Origin: JAQVEM01 sp964610315
GTDB taxonomy: Bacteria > Actinomycetota > Humimicrobiia > Humimicrobiales > Humimicrobiaceae
Assembly (NCBI GenBank): GCA_964610315.1
Contig: CAZSVM010000014.1
Location: 7,625 to 71,624, forward strand
Direction: 5' to 3'
Length of the DNA stretch: 64,000 nucleotides
In this document: piece by piece, positions 1 through 8,670 of the stretch
How positions within the stretch are numbered: position 1 is the stretch's first letter
How the letters are laid out: each line of letters opens with the position of its first letter
Made by a program: the position numbers and the translations under genes
Notes under the pieces: model-generated
Told to the model about the DNA's origin: nothing
The model's input: only the letters and a program-made list of their open reading frames with translations
The model's database searches: none

Positions 1-511
1 GCCTTATATTACTGCTGGCTTCCTTTATACCATTAATATTATCTATTTTTGATAATTCCACACAGGTTCTGGAATTTATGTTAGATGACGTTCTTGATGG
101 AATATTATATAAAATTATGGGAATTTCGACCTCACCGGCAATTGCTTCGAAATGTTTGAAAAGACCCCACTGTGAAGGTCTATTATAATAAGGTGCAACC
201 AGCAGCAAACAGTCCACTCCTATTTTTTCCGCTTCTTTGGATAGCTCTATGGAATGCCTGGTATCATTGGAACCGGTTCCGGCAATAATTTTAACCTTAT
301 CCCCAAAATTATTCTTTACAAATTTAAATAATTCTATCTTTTCCTCATCGCTCAAAGTGGAGGTCTCTCCGGTAGAACCGGCCAATAGAACTCCGTTACT
401 TCCTTCATTTACAAGATACTTCAATAATTTACTGCAGGATTCAAGATCCAGATTGTAACTTTCATCGAATGGTGTAACCATTGCCGTAATTACCTCACCT
501 ATATCTAACAT
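1..511 (-). CDS. dapA: 4-hydroxy-tetrahydrodipicolinate synthase, 3' end cut by window edge
   Basis: Condenses pyruvate and aspartate semialdehyde in the diaminopimelate/lysine pathway. The visible ~170 residues open with MLDIGEVITAMVTPF, then the class I aldolase-type GSTGETSTLS loop, the YNIPSRT motif with its catalytic tyrosine, and at the window edge GIKEAS with the Schiff-base lysine. The remaining ~120 residues lie outside the window. The ATG at 511 follows GGAGGATTTT, a strong ribosome-binding site. It lies 27 bases downstream of dapB in the same direction, so the two are probably co-transcribed. Confidence 0.95.
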   Translation of the reverse strand, partial: MLDIGEVITAMVTPFDESYNLDLESCSKLLKYLVNEGSNGVLLAGSTGETSTLSDEEKIELFKFVKNNFGDKVKIIAGTGSNDTRHSIELSKEAEKIGVDCLLLVAPYYNRPSQWGLFKHFEAIAGEVEIPIILYNIPSRTSSNINSRTCVELSKIDNINGIKEASSNIR

Positions 512-538
512 AAAATCCTCCCCCAATAAATAATGTAA

Positions 539-1336
539 TTAAATATCTATAAGCTTATCCAGCCCAAAAGTATAAGCTGGAAGTTTATCCAGATTCTTTA
601 TAGCAAGAATAACTCCGGGGTAAAACGATAATCTATCCAGACTGTCATGTCTTATCGATAATGTTTGGCCTTTTGCTCCAAAAATAATATTTTGATGAGA
701 CAACAGTCCCGGTAACCTGACACTATGAATATGAATTCCGTCTACCAGCCCGCCTCTGCAGCCTTCCACAGTTTCAGTTTCACTTTCTTTCAACCTTGAT
801 TCATTAAAAATTTTACCAAGACCTATCTCCTCGGCCGTAAATATAGAAGTACCCGAAGGAGCATCTCTTTTTTTATCGTGATGAAGCTCTATTATTTCAC
901 AATTCTCGAAGTATCTTGATATCATTTTAGAAATTTTAATCATGACTACGGCTCCTATGGAGAAATTGGGAACGATAAGTGTTTTGCTTCTGGACTTTAA
1001 AGCTTTGCGTTCTATACCGGTTAAATCCTTCCTGCTCAAGCCGGTGGTCCCTACTATTATATTTATATTGTTGTCAATAGCCCAATTTATATTTTTCCTG
1101 GCCGCATGAGCATTGGTAAAATCAATAATAATATCCGGATTTAATCTTTTAATATCTTCATATGAATCATAAATTCTATATCCGGTCTTTTCTCCGGTCA
1201 AAAACTGTCCTATATCCGTACCCGCATTTTTTATATCCAGACCTCCCACTAATTCTATCTCATCTTCCTTTATCAATTCTCCGGAAATGGAAGTTCCCAT
1301 TTTACCACAAATTCCGAACATCACTATTTTTTTCAT
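539..1336 (-). CDS. dapB: 4-hydroxy-tetrahydrodipicolinate reductase
   Basis: Cytoplasmic NAD(P)H-dependent reductase, the step after DapA in diaminopimelate synthesis. The 265 residues are the normal family length. The N-terminal Rossmann motif GICGKMG binds the nucleotide, GTTGLS is the mid-domain loop, and ELHHDKKRDAPSGT (about residues 157-170) holds the catalytic His pair and Lys. It sits between dapA and an M16 peptidase in a minus-strand block with short gaps, as in Firmicutes, where dap genes also follow pnp and an M16 gene. Nothing unusual was seen. Confidence 0.96.
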   Translation of the reverse strand: MKKIVMFGICGKMGTSISGELIKEDEIELVGGLDIKNAGTDIGQFLTGEKTGYRIYDSYEDIKRLNPDIIIDFTNAHAARKNINWAIDNNINIIVGTTGLSRKDLTGIERKALKSRSKTLIVPNFSIGAVVMIKISKMISRYFENCEIIELHHDKKRDAPSGTSIFTAEEIGLGKIFNESRLKESETETVEGCRGGLVDGIHIHSVRLPGLLSHQNIIFGAKGQTLSIRHDSLDRLSFYPGVILAIKNLDKLPAYTFGLDKLIDI

Positions 1337-1347
1337 ATTAGCCTGCC

Positions 1348-2610
1348 TTAATTTACTTTCCCCATCATTACCAGACTCATTTTGTCCAAATCAAAATACC
1401 TGGCGACAACATCATTTAAATCTTTTCGTTTTACATTATCTATTTTCTTTAATATCTGGTTAATAGTCAAAACTTTTTTATCAAATAATATTCCTTTTCC
1501 CAACCGGAACATCCTTGAACTTATATCTTCGACACCCAACACAATGTTACCCTTTAAATTCTCTTTAGCCCTTGCCAGTTCGACTTCTCTTACCCCGTTT
1601 TTAATAATATCTTTTATATCATCCTTGATAAGGTTTAAAATTCTATCAATATTCTTAGGTGACGAGGCTGCATATATGATTATTATTCCCGTATCCCTGT
1701 ATTGAATATTACTGCTGAAAATGGAATAAGTTAAACCTTCTTCCTCTCTTATTTTCTGAAATAACCTGCTGCTCATACTGCCGCCCAATAAATTGGTAAA
1801 CAGTGAAATTGAATATTTATCTTTACTGTCACGTCTGCATCCTAAACCACCAAAACACATATGAACAGAACTGGTTTTCCTGCTTGGTATTTTCTTTATG
1901 CCTCTTATCTGCTCCGGCTTCCGGCCCTTAAAAATCTCTATTTGTTTTTTATTTCTGCTTTTACTAACGTTTTTTTTAATCTTATCTATTAAATCTTTAT
2001 GTTTCACATTCCCTGCAGCAGAAATAACCATTTTACCGATATCAAATTCATCTTTAAAATATTTAAGCACAGTAGACTTTTTAATTCTTCTAAGTGATTT
2101 TTCCGTACCCAGAATTGGCAAGCTCAGAGGATGACCGTCCAGAACCATTTCATAAAAATAATTTACCACACTCTCGGAAGGGCTGTCCTCTACCATTTTT
2201 ATTTCTTCAATTACCACCTTCTTTTCTGTCCTTATATGCTCTGTCAGGAAAGAAGGATTCATGAGAATATCAAACAATAATTCGGTACAATTATCCAGAT
2301 AGGTATCAATAAAATCAGCATATATACAGCAATTTTCCTTGTCGGTGAATGCATTGAATTCGGCACCCATTAAATCAAATTCAATAGCTATATCCTTATA
2401 ACTTCTCTTATGGGTGCCTTTGAACACAAGATGCTCTATAAGGTGGGTAACTCCATTGATATTTTCACTTTCATTTCTGGATCCTGCCGGTATCCAGAAA
2501 CCTAATGATATGGATCTGAAATGGGGTATATATTCGCTAATTACCTTTATTCCGTTATCTAATTCAGTTATCTCATACTGATCAAATTTTATACTGCTTG
2601 ATGAAACTAT
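1348..2610 (-). CDS. M16-family zinc peptidase (YmxG/PqqL-like), start codon not canonical
   Basis: Insulinase-like processing peptidase commonly found downstream of pnp. The zinc motif HLIEH lies just before LVFKGTHKRSY, and the usual N-terminal block is present (ITELDNGIKV, then WIPAGSRNES). The homologous frame is open back to a TAG inside pnp, but contains no ATG, GTG or TTG ahead of HLIEH. The best placed candidate is ATA at 2610, 11 bases after GAGG; ATT at 2631 and CTG at 2649 are alternatives. A start inside the protein (for example ATG at 2427) would remove the active site and is unlikely. At about 420 residues it is one M16 unit. The start is uncertain; the family is not. Confidence 0.85.
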   Translation of the reverse strand: MVSSSSIKFDQYEITELDNGIKVISEYIPHFRSISLGFWIPAGSRNESENINGVTHLIEHLVFKGTHKRSYKDIAIEFDLMGAEFNAFTDKENCCIYADFIDTYLDNCTELLFDILMNPSFLTEHIRTEKKVVIEEIKMVEDSPSESVVNYFYEMVLDGHPLSLPILGTEKSLRRIKKSTVLKYFKDEFDIGKMVISAAGNVKHKDLIDKIKKNVSKSRNKKQIEIFKGRKPEQIRGIKKIPSRKTSSVHMCFGGLGCRRDSKDKYSISLFTNLLGGSMSSRLFQKIREEEGLTYSIFSSNIQYRDTGIIIIYAASSPKNIDRILNLIKDDIKDIIKNGVREVELARAKENLKGNIVLGVEDISSRMFRLGKGILFDKKVLTINQILKKIDNVKRKDLNDVVARYFDLDKMSLVMMGKVN

Positions 2611-2638
2611 TTTTTTATTTACCTCGCTAATAAAATAT

Positions 2639-4783
2639 TCAGATATCAGCTCTCTCCAGCCCTATCTTCCTGGTTCTGGGGTCAACGTTGTCCACTTTAA
2701 CCAGTATTTTATCACCCATCTTTAAATAGTCTTTGACGTCTTTAATCCTTTTATTTGTAACTTTTGATATGTGAAGAAGCCCATCTACTCCCGGAATCAA
2801 ATTCACGAAAGCTCCATAACTGGTTATTCCTACTACAGTTCCCAGAAATTCTTCACCTACTTTTATATCTTCTATACTTTTTAACATCCCCTCAATTTTT
2901 TTCCTGGCCATTTCGATATTATTATCATTAGAGGAAATAATAGAAACCAGACCTTCCCCATTATAATCACTTATATCGATTTCATCCAAATCAAATTCAT
3001 CCTTTAAATTTTTAACCGTCTTTCCACCCGGTCCTATGATCTCACCAATTTTTTCCTTGGGAATCTTAAAAGTGGTTATTTTCGGCGCACATCTGGACAG
3101 GTGCTCTCTGGGTTCGGGAATAACTTCCAGCATTTTTTCCAGTATATACAATCTGCCTTCCCGTGCCTTTTCCAGAATTTTCTTTATAATATCCAGGCTG
3201 ACTCCTTTTACCTTTATATCCATCTGCAGGGCGGTAATCCCGTTTCTGGTTCCCGCAACCTTAAAGTCCATATCGCCATAAAAATCCTCTATCCCCTGAA
3301 TGTCTTTTAATATTACACAATTATCCCCCTCGCCTTTAATCAGCCCCATGGCTATGCCGGAGACCGGATTTAATATGGGAACACCGGCATCCATCAAAGC
3401 CAGAGTGCTTCCACATACGCTGGCCATGGAAGTGGAACCATTCGATTCCAAAATTTCGGATACCAACCTTAATACATAGGGAAACTTGTCTTCATCAGGG
3501 ATCATAGGTCTCAAGGCTTTTTCTGCCAGTGCCCCATGACCGATTTCTCTTCTTCTAGGACCCCGCAGGGGCCATGTTTCGCCCACACTAAAGGGAGGGA
3601 AATTATAGTGATGGATATATCTTTTAAATTCCTCTTTTCCTAAACTATCTATTTTCTGGGCTTCCCTTATCGAACCCAGGGCCAATATAGTAAGAGCCTG
3701 TGTTTTTCCTCTGGTAAAAAGGCCAATTCCATGTGTGGTATCCGGAAACAGGCCTACTTCGCAACTTATATCTCTTATTTCATCAGGTTTTCTTCCGTCC
3801 GGCCTTATTTCTTTCTCCAGAATCATTTTTCTTACCAGTTCTCTTTCAAGCTCCTTAAAACTTACATCTATACTCTCCTTATCTTCGGGAAAATCTTTTT
3901 CCAGCTCTTTTTCAATCTCTTCCTTCAAAACTAAAACCCTATCCTGAAAAAAACCTTTCTCAGTGTTATCCAATAAAATTTTCTTTTCTTTATCTTTTGA
4001 ATATTCGATAATTTTATTCAGAATTTCCTGAATTTTAACCTCGGCAAGCTTTCTAACCTTCTTCTCAACAACACTATTCAATTCAAAATTAACAGTTTCT
4101 TTTTTTCCCTTACCGGCTATTTTCCCGAATTCTTTCTGAAAACCGATAATTTTCTTTATTTCATAGTGTGATCTTTCTATGGCTTCCATTATTACTTCTT
4201 CAGTAGATTCCTTACCTCCTGCTTCAACCATTAAAATGGCGTCTTCCGTACCAGCCACCACTATATCCACGATGCTTTCTTCGATCTCACTATATGACGG
4301 ATTTATTATCCATTTTTCTCCTATTTTACCCATTCGTACAGCACCTATGGGTTCATCGAATGGTATATCCGATATATATAAAGCTGTGGAAGCCCCGTTT
4401 ATTACAGAAATATCATAGGGATTGACCTGATCGAATGAAATCACTGTAGCAATCAATTGAACTTCATTTCTTATATTCTTATTGAATAAAGGCCGCAGTG
4501 GCCTGTCTGTTAATCTTGCATTAAGAATTGCCTTATCGCTGGCTCTACCTTCTCTTTTAAAAAAACCTCCCGGTATTTTCCCCGCTGCGTACATTCTTTC
4601 CTCAACATCCACAACCAGAGGAAAAAAATCCGTATTCTCCTCCGGTTTTGGATTCATAACCGCGGTAACCAGAACTCCATTTCCGCCAAATTTAACCAAA
4701 ACCGAATTAGCCTGTTTTGCCACCTTACCGGTGGAAAATTGCATTTTCTTCCCACCAATTTCAATCTCATAACTTCTTTCCAT
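2639..4783 (-). CDS. pnp: polyribonucleotide nucleotidyltransferase (PNPase)
   Basis: Phosphorolytic 3'-5' exoribonuclease of mRNA decay. The 714 residues show the full architecture: first RNase PH domain, an all-helical linker (about residues 215-310), a second RNase PH domain with the active-site GDMDFKVAGTRNG stretch, a KH domain (GEIIGPGGKTVKNL) and a C-terminal S1 domain (GTVVGITSYGAFVNL). It lies next to rpsO, the classic rpsO-pnp pairing. The ATG at 4783 has AAAGGAG about 14 bases upstream, a long spacing. Confidence 0.98.
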   Translation of the reverse strand: MERSYEIEIGGKKMQFSTGKVAKQANSVLVKFGGNGVLVTAVMNPKPEENTDFFPLVVDVEERMYAAGKIPGGFFKREGRASDKAILNARLTDRPLRPLFNKNIRNEVQLIATVISFDQVNPYDISVINGASTALYISDIPFDEPIGAVRMGKIGEKWIINPSYSEIEESIVDIVVAGTEDAILMVEAGGKESTEEVIMEAIERSHYEIKKIIGFQKEFGKIAGKGKKETVNFELNSVVEKKVRKLAEVKIQEILNKIIEYSKDKEKKILLDNTEKGFFQDRVLVLKEEIEKELEKDFPEDKESIDVSFKELERELVRKMILEKEIRPDGRKPDEIRDISCEVGLFPDTTHGIGLFTRGKTQALTILALGSIREAQKIDSLGKEEFKRYIHHYNFPPFSVGETWPLRGPRRREIGHGALAEKALRPMIPDEDKFPYVLRLVSEILESNGSTSMASVCGSTLALMDAGVPILNPVSGIAMGLIKGEGDNCVILKDIQGIEDFYGDMDFKVAGTRNGITALQMDIKVKGVSLDIIKKILEKAREGRLYILEKMLEVIPEPREHLSRCAPKITTFKIPKEKIGEIIGPGGKTVKNLKDEFDLDEIDISDYNGEGLVSIISSNDNNIEMARKKIEGMLKSIEDIKVGEEFLGTVVGITSYGAFVNLIPGVDGLLHISKVTNKRIKDVKDYLKMGDKILVKVDNVDPRTRKIGLERADI

Positions 4784-4855
4784 TTATATTTTACATACTC
4801 CTTTAAACTGCAAAAATAAAAATTTATTTTTCTCAATATACTCTTATTTTTACTT

Positions 4856-5125
4856 TTATTTTCTCAAACCTAATTCTTCTATTATTTTTTTATATCTCGT
4901 TATATCATTCTTCTTCAAATATCCCAGGAGCCTTTTTCTTTTTCCAACCATAATAACCAGACCCCTTCTGGAATGATGATCCTTTTTATTTGCCTTCAAA
5001 TGTTCATTAAGCCTGTTAATTTTTTTCGTAAGAATAGCTATCTGAACTTCGGAGGAACCGGTATCATTCTCATGAATTTTGAATTTATCAATAACCTTTT
5101 TTTTATCCTCTTTTACTAAAGTCAA
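4856..5125 (-). CDS. rpsO: 30S ribosomal protein S15
   Basis: Small-subunit protein that binds the 16S rRNA central domain early in assembly. It is 89 residues, the standard length, with the signature HENDTGSSEVQIAILT and the conserved RRGLVIMVGKRKRLLGYL helix. The start is TTG at 5125 behind AGGAGGTGAGAAAAG; the next residues TLVKEDKK fit the family. It lies upstream of pnp on the same strand. S15 often represses its own mRNA through the 5' leader, which is described separately. Confidence 0.98.
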   Translation of the reverse strand: MTLVKEDKKKVIDKFKIHENDTGSSEVQIAILTKKINRLNEHLKANKKDHHSRRGLVIMVGKRKRLLGYLKKNDITRYKKIIEELGLRK

Positions 5126-5285
5126 CTTTTCTCACCTCCTAAAATGCCCGTACTATAATTTATCATAACTATATATTAATTACAATTTAATCCCACCGCT
5201 GCTTCTAGTGCCCACAGGGTAAATAATCTTTAAAACTGCTAAAATCTTCCAACATGGACCCTTATTCAAATCAACTTAAAATTCA
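5126..5285 (-). promoter_or_regulatory. rpsO leader, candidate S15 autoregulatory RNA
   Basis: The 160 bases between ribF and rpsO are longer than other gaps in this block. On the transcribed strand there is a conserved-looking GC island (CCCTGTGGGCAC, then GCAGCGGTGGGA) in very AT-rich surroundings, followed by an AT-rich stretch and the ribosome-binding site. Bacterial rpsO leaders are known S15 targets, but their structures differ between phyla. I see no single convincing fold, so this is a positional inference. Confidence 0.35.
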
Positions 5286-6251
5286 TTAGCTTTTACCGGT
5301 ATTATTTTTCATTTTAAAATACCTGCCGGCATATTTAAGATCCAGTTTCATCTGGCTGATCAATTTATCCTTACTATCAAATACTATCTCATCCCTTAAC
5401 CTTTCCAGGAAAGTAATTTTTATTTTTCTTTGGTACAGGTTATCTTTGAAATCCAATAAAAAGGCTTCGATCCACTTTTTGGATTCTTTAAAAGTGGGAT
5501 TATCGCCTATATTAATTATTGCCGGGAACAATTTATTTTCATTTTCATCGATTACAACCGTACCCAGATAAACTCCATCCTCCGGAGTTATAAAAACTTC
5601 ACATACATCTATATTAGCAGTCGGAAATCCAAGCTTCCTTCCTCTACCGGCACCCCTGGTGACCATCCCTTCAATTTGCGGATTTCTTCCCAGCAGGCTG
5701 GCTATTTTTTTTATCCTACCTTCTGAATAATATTTCCTTATACTGGTACTGGAAACTATCTCGCCCCTTACTTTAACCAAGGGTACTACATTTACTCTTA
5801 CATCATGAGGCTTAAAAAATTTTTCTAAAAATGATATATCCCCGGCAGCTTTAAAACCGAAACGAAATCCATTTCCCACGAAAACTTCTTTTATATGCAA
5901 TTTTTCTATAAGAACATCCCTGCAGAACCGCTCCGGACTCAGCCTTAAAAAATGGGAATTAATACCGGCAGTAACTATAAAATCAACTCCCAGATCATTG
6001 ATTAATTTAATCTTTTCTTCATAAGAAATTATAAGTTTTTTATGCATTTCACTTTTTATTACATTCAGAGGTGGTTTGTTAAAGGTTAGAACTATACTAA
6101 CACTGCTCAATTTTTTTGCTCTTTTAACGCAGGCACTTATTATTTTTCTGTGTCCCAGATGCACCCCGTCAAAAAAACCTATTACTGCTACTGGATCTTT
6201 GAACTTAAAATAACCTCCATCTATTTTTTTCAACTCCAATAATTCTGACAA
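5286..6251 (-). CDS. ribF: bifunctional riboflavin kinase / FAD synthetase
   Basis: Makes FMN and then FAD from riboflavin. The N-terminal FAD synthetase half has the nucleotidyltransferase GFFDGVHLGH motif and a degenerate ISSTS-type signature (VSSTSIRKYYSEG). The C-terminal riboflavin kinase half has GRGRKLGFPTANI and the PAIINIGDNPTF block. The 321 residues are normal length. It starts at TTG 6251 after CAGGAG. It sits between truB and rpsO in the usual Firmicutes-like order. Confidence 0.96.
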   Translation of the reverse strand: MSELLELKKIDGGYFKFKDPVAVIGFFDGVHLGHRKIISACVKRAKKLSSVSIVLTFNKPPLNVIKSEMHKKLIISYEEKIKLINDLGVDFIVTAGINSHFLRLSPERFCRDVLIEKLHIKEVFVGNGFRFGFKAAGDISFLEKFFKPHDVRVNVVPLVKVRGEIVSSTSIRKYYSEGRIKKIASLLGRNPQIEGMVTRGAGRGRKLGFPTANIDVCEVFITPEDGVYLGTVVIDENENKLFPAIINIGDNPTFKESKKWIEAFLLDFKDNLYQRKIKITFLERLRDEIVFDSKDKLISQMKLDLKYAGRYFKMKNNTGKS

Positions 6252-6314
6252 TTTTACTCCTGACTTCCCATTTAGAATTTTAAAGAAACAACTTTCATTT
6301 AACTTACGTAGCCA

Positions 6315-7297
6315 TTAAAAAATTATAATACTCTTAGTTAATTTTAAATTTTTATCTTTCCGGTCAGAAAATATTCTTTTACTCAAAATTTCATGTACCG
6401 CTAATAAGTTTTTGTTTCTATCTTTTATTTTTACAAAGCTGCCCTTTTTCAGTAAACCTAAATCTCCAGCCCTGTATGTTTCCATCATTTCACCAGTGAT
6501 CGGCCAGCCGTTAATTACATTGGATCTGTATTTATCCTCTATATAAATATCCTGATTCTTATCCAGTAATCTTATTATAGATATCATATATGGTACGGAC
6601 TCTAAATACTCTTTTTCAAATTCCTGTTTAAGAAATTCTCTTATGCCCATACTGTCCCCCAGTTTATAATTGCCGATACCCACTCTCCTCAACCCTTTCA
6701 ATGAAGCCCCGAAGCCCAGTAAATTTCCAATCTCATAAGCCAGAGATCTGATATAGGTACCTGAACTGCAATTTATTCTCAGGGTAAGCAGATCATCTTT
6801 TAGTGAAATAAGCTCCAGACCATGAATATTCACTGTTTTTGGTTTTAAATCTATCTTCTGCCCTTTTCTTGCAAAATTATAAGATGGCTTTCCCTTATAT
6901 TTTACAGATGAGTATGCAGGCGGCACTTGTTCGATCTTCCCTTTAAATTTATTCAGAGCTGCCAATACTGTCCGGGTATCGATATCCTTAACGTCTCCGG
7001 TAATCAAAACTTTTCCGCTAATATCCCAGGTATCGGTAATCACCCCTAATTTTATATCTGCAATATATTCCTTATCTAGAGTTAGAAAATAACTAAATAA
7101 TTTAGTAGCCTTATTTATTAAAATAATAAGCAAACCTGCCGCTATCGGATCCAGTGTCCCGGCATGACCGATTTTCTTTAAAAAAAAACTTTCTTCAATT
7201 CTCTTATAACATCATAGGAAGTTATTCCCGGCGGTTTATTTATCAATAAAACACCGTCGAAGTCTCTTAAAAAATCCGATTTGCTGCTGTTATTCAT
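6315..7297 (-). CDS. truB: tRNA pseudouridine-55 synthase, frameshifted in a 9-base homopolymer
   Basis: Isomerises U55 of the tRNA T-loop. Two overlapping frames together give a complete TruB. The first, from ATG 7297 (4 bases after the nrnA stop), encodes DGVLLINKPPGITSYDV and ends at a T9 run (A9 on the plus strand, 7180-7188). The second encodes KIGHAGTLDPIAAG, with the catalytic Asp, then the rest of the enzyme including IRSLAYEIG. With nine T the first frame reads TAA at once; ten (or seven) would join them. This is either a sequencing or assembly error, transcript slippage on the run, or a true lesion. A second-frame product alone would lack the active site. Confidence 0.88.
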
Positions 7298-7301
7298 AGT
7301 C

Positions 7302-8291
7302 TCAGTTTATATTATCTTTTACTGATCTTTCCAGATTGTTTATCACTGTTCTCAAACTGCCCTTGTCTGAATAAGCAGAAGCCATCCGGTGACCGCCGCC
7401 ATTAAAATTACTGGCAATCTTAAATAAGTCGATTCTATTATCCGAGGTACGTAAACTTATCTTGAAACATCTTCTTTCGGTCTGCTTTATCAAAGCTGCA
7501 ATTTTTACTTTTTCCGCACTTCTGAGGAGATTAATCAATCCATCTTGAGCAGAAAAAGGTAAATTTAATTTTTTAAAATCTCTCTGCAGGACATATGAAT
7601 ACACCAATCCGTAAGAATCTACATATTTTACTCTTTGAAGAACCAGCTGAATCAATTTAAACCTTGCCAGAGGTTCACTTTCATATATATATTTATGGAT
7701 TTCCGAAGGATTAAGATCAAACTTTAGCAGCTCACCTACCACTTCATGAACCATATAATTAGTATTGCCATACTGAAAATTACCGGTATCGGTTAATATC
7801 CCTACATAAATACCCATTGCCATTTCCCTGTCCAGAAGTCCGCCGTAATACTTATATATTAATTCATACAATATTTCCGCAGTTGCAGATTTTTGTGTAT
7901 CCACCAAATTTATATGGCCAAAATTATCGTTATTATTATGGTGATCAATATTTATTATGCACTTTACCCTTTCTTTTAATGCCTTAAAATCCAGGTTCAT
8001 TCTGTATTCATCTGCACAATCCAGACAAAAACAAACATACTGTTTCCCCAGATTTTCTATTTCATCCGGATTTTTTTTAATTTCATCAAAATGAGGTAAA
8101 AATTTATACTGATAAGGAAGTTCACTATTGCATACGGCCGCTATATTCTTTTTTAGCAGGACCATCAATCGATATAAGGCTACCTGTGATCCTAGTGAGT
8201 CGCCATCCGGATAAGCATGGGTTATGATTAGAAAATTATTATTATCATCTATGATTTTTGATATCTGATTATATAAATTGTTTGTATCCAA
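7302..8291 (-). CDS. nrnA: DHH/DHHA1 phosphoesterase (NrnA-type nanoRNase / pAp phosphatase)
   Basis: Degrades very short RNAs and/or 3'-phosphoadenosine 5'-phosphate; this gene is standard between rbfA and truB in Gram-positive-like genomes. The metal-binding motifs are visible: HAYPDGDSLGS, CLDCAD, the family signature IDHHNNND, and DTGNFQYGNT. The C-terminal GGGHRMASAYS is the DHHA1 substrate-binding motif. The 329 residues are normal. The start is TTG at 8291 with AAGGT 7 bases upstream. Confidence 0.94.
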   Translation of the reverse strand: MDTNNLYNQISKIIDDNNNFLIITHAYPDGDSLGSQVALYRLMVLLKKNIAAVCNSELPYQYKFLPHFDEIKKNPDEIENLGKQYVCFCLDCADEYRMNLDFKALKERVKCIINIDHHNNNDNFGHINLVDTQKSATAEILYELIYKYYGGLLDREMAMGIYVGILTDTGNFQYGNTNYMVHEVVGELLKFDLNPSEIHKYIYESEPLARFKLIQLVLQRVKYVDSYGLVYSYVLQRDFKKLNLPFSAQDGLINLLRSAEKVKIAALIKQTERRCFKISLRTSDNRIDLFKIASNFNGGGHRMASAYSDKGSLRTVINNLERSVKDNIN

Positions 8292-8305
8292 TTAAATTAC
8301 CTTTA

Positions 8306-8650
8306 CTACCGCTTATCTTCATCCAGGGTTTCCAGTATTTTTGATATTCTAATACCATTATTAATAGACTTATCATAAAAAAATCTTATATTAGGTATAT
8401 TCTTTAATTTCAACCTCTGCTGTAAATTTTTCTTTATAAAGCCGCGGCAGTTTTTTAAACCCTCGAGGCTGCTTTCTATATCATCTTTTTCGCCCATAAC
8501 GCTGACAAAAACATTCAGCCATTTAAAATCGACAGACAATTTTGTGCCGGTTACAGTTACAAATCCTATTCTGGGGTCATTTATTTTTGCGTTAATAATA
8601 AAACTTATTTCTCTTTTTAAATCTATTTCTGCTTTTCTGGTTCTATCCAT
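8306..8650 (-). CDS. rbfA: ribosome-binding factor A
   Basis: Assists late 30S maturation near the 16S 5' end. The 114 residues include the family pattern: a basic N-terminus (MDRTRKAEIDLKREIS), then DPRIGFVTVTGTKLSVD, and a C-terminal PNIRFFYDKSINNG block typical of the KH-type fold. It follows infB by 20 bases on the same strand, the common infB-rbfA arrangement, so translation initiation and 30S maturation factors would be co-expressed. Confidence 0.95.
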   Translation of the reverse strand: MDRTRKAEIDLKREISFIINAKINDPRIGFVTVTGTKLSVDFKWLNVFVSVMGEKDDIESSLEGLKNCRGFIKKNLQQRLKLKNIPNIRFFYDKSINNGIRISKILETLDEDKR

Positions 8651-8670
8651 CTCAGCACCACCAATCAGGA

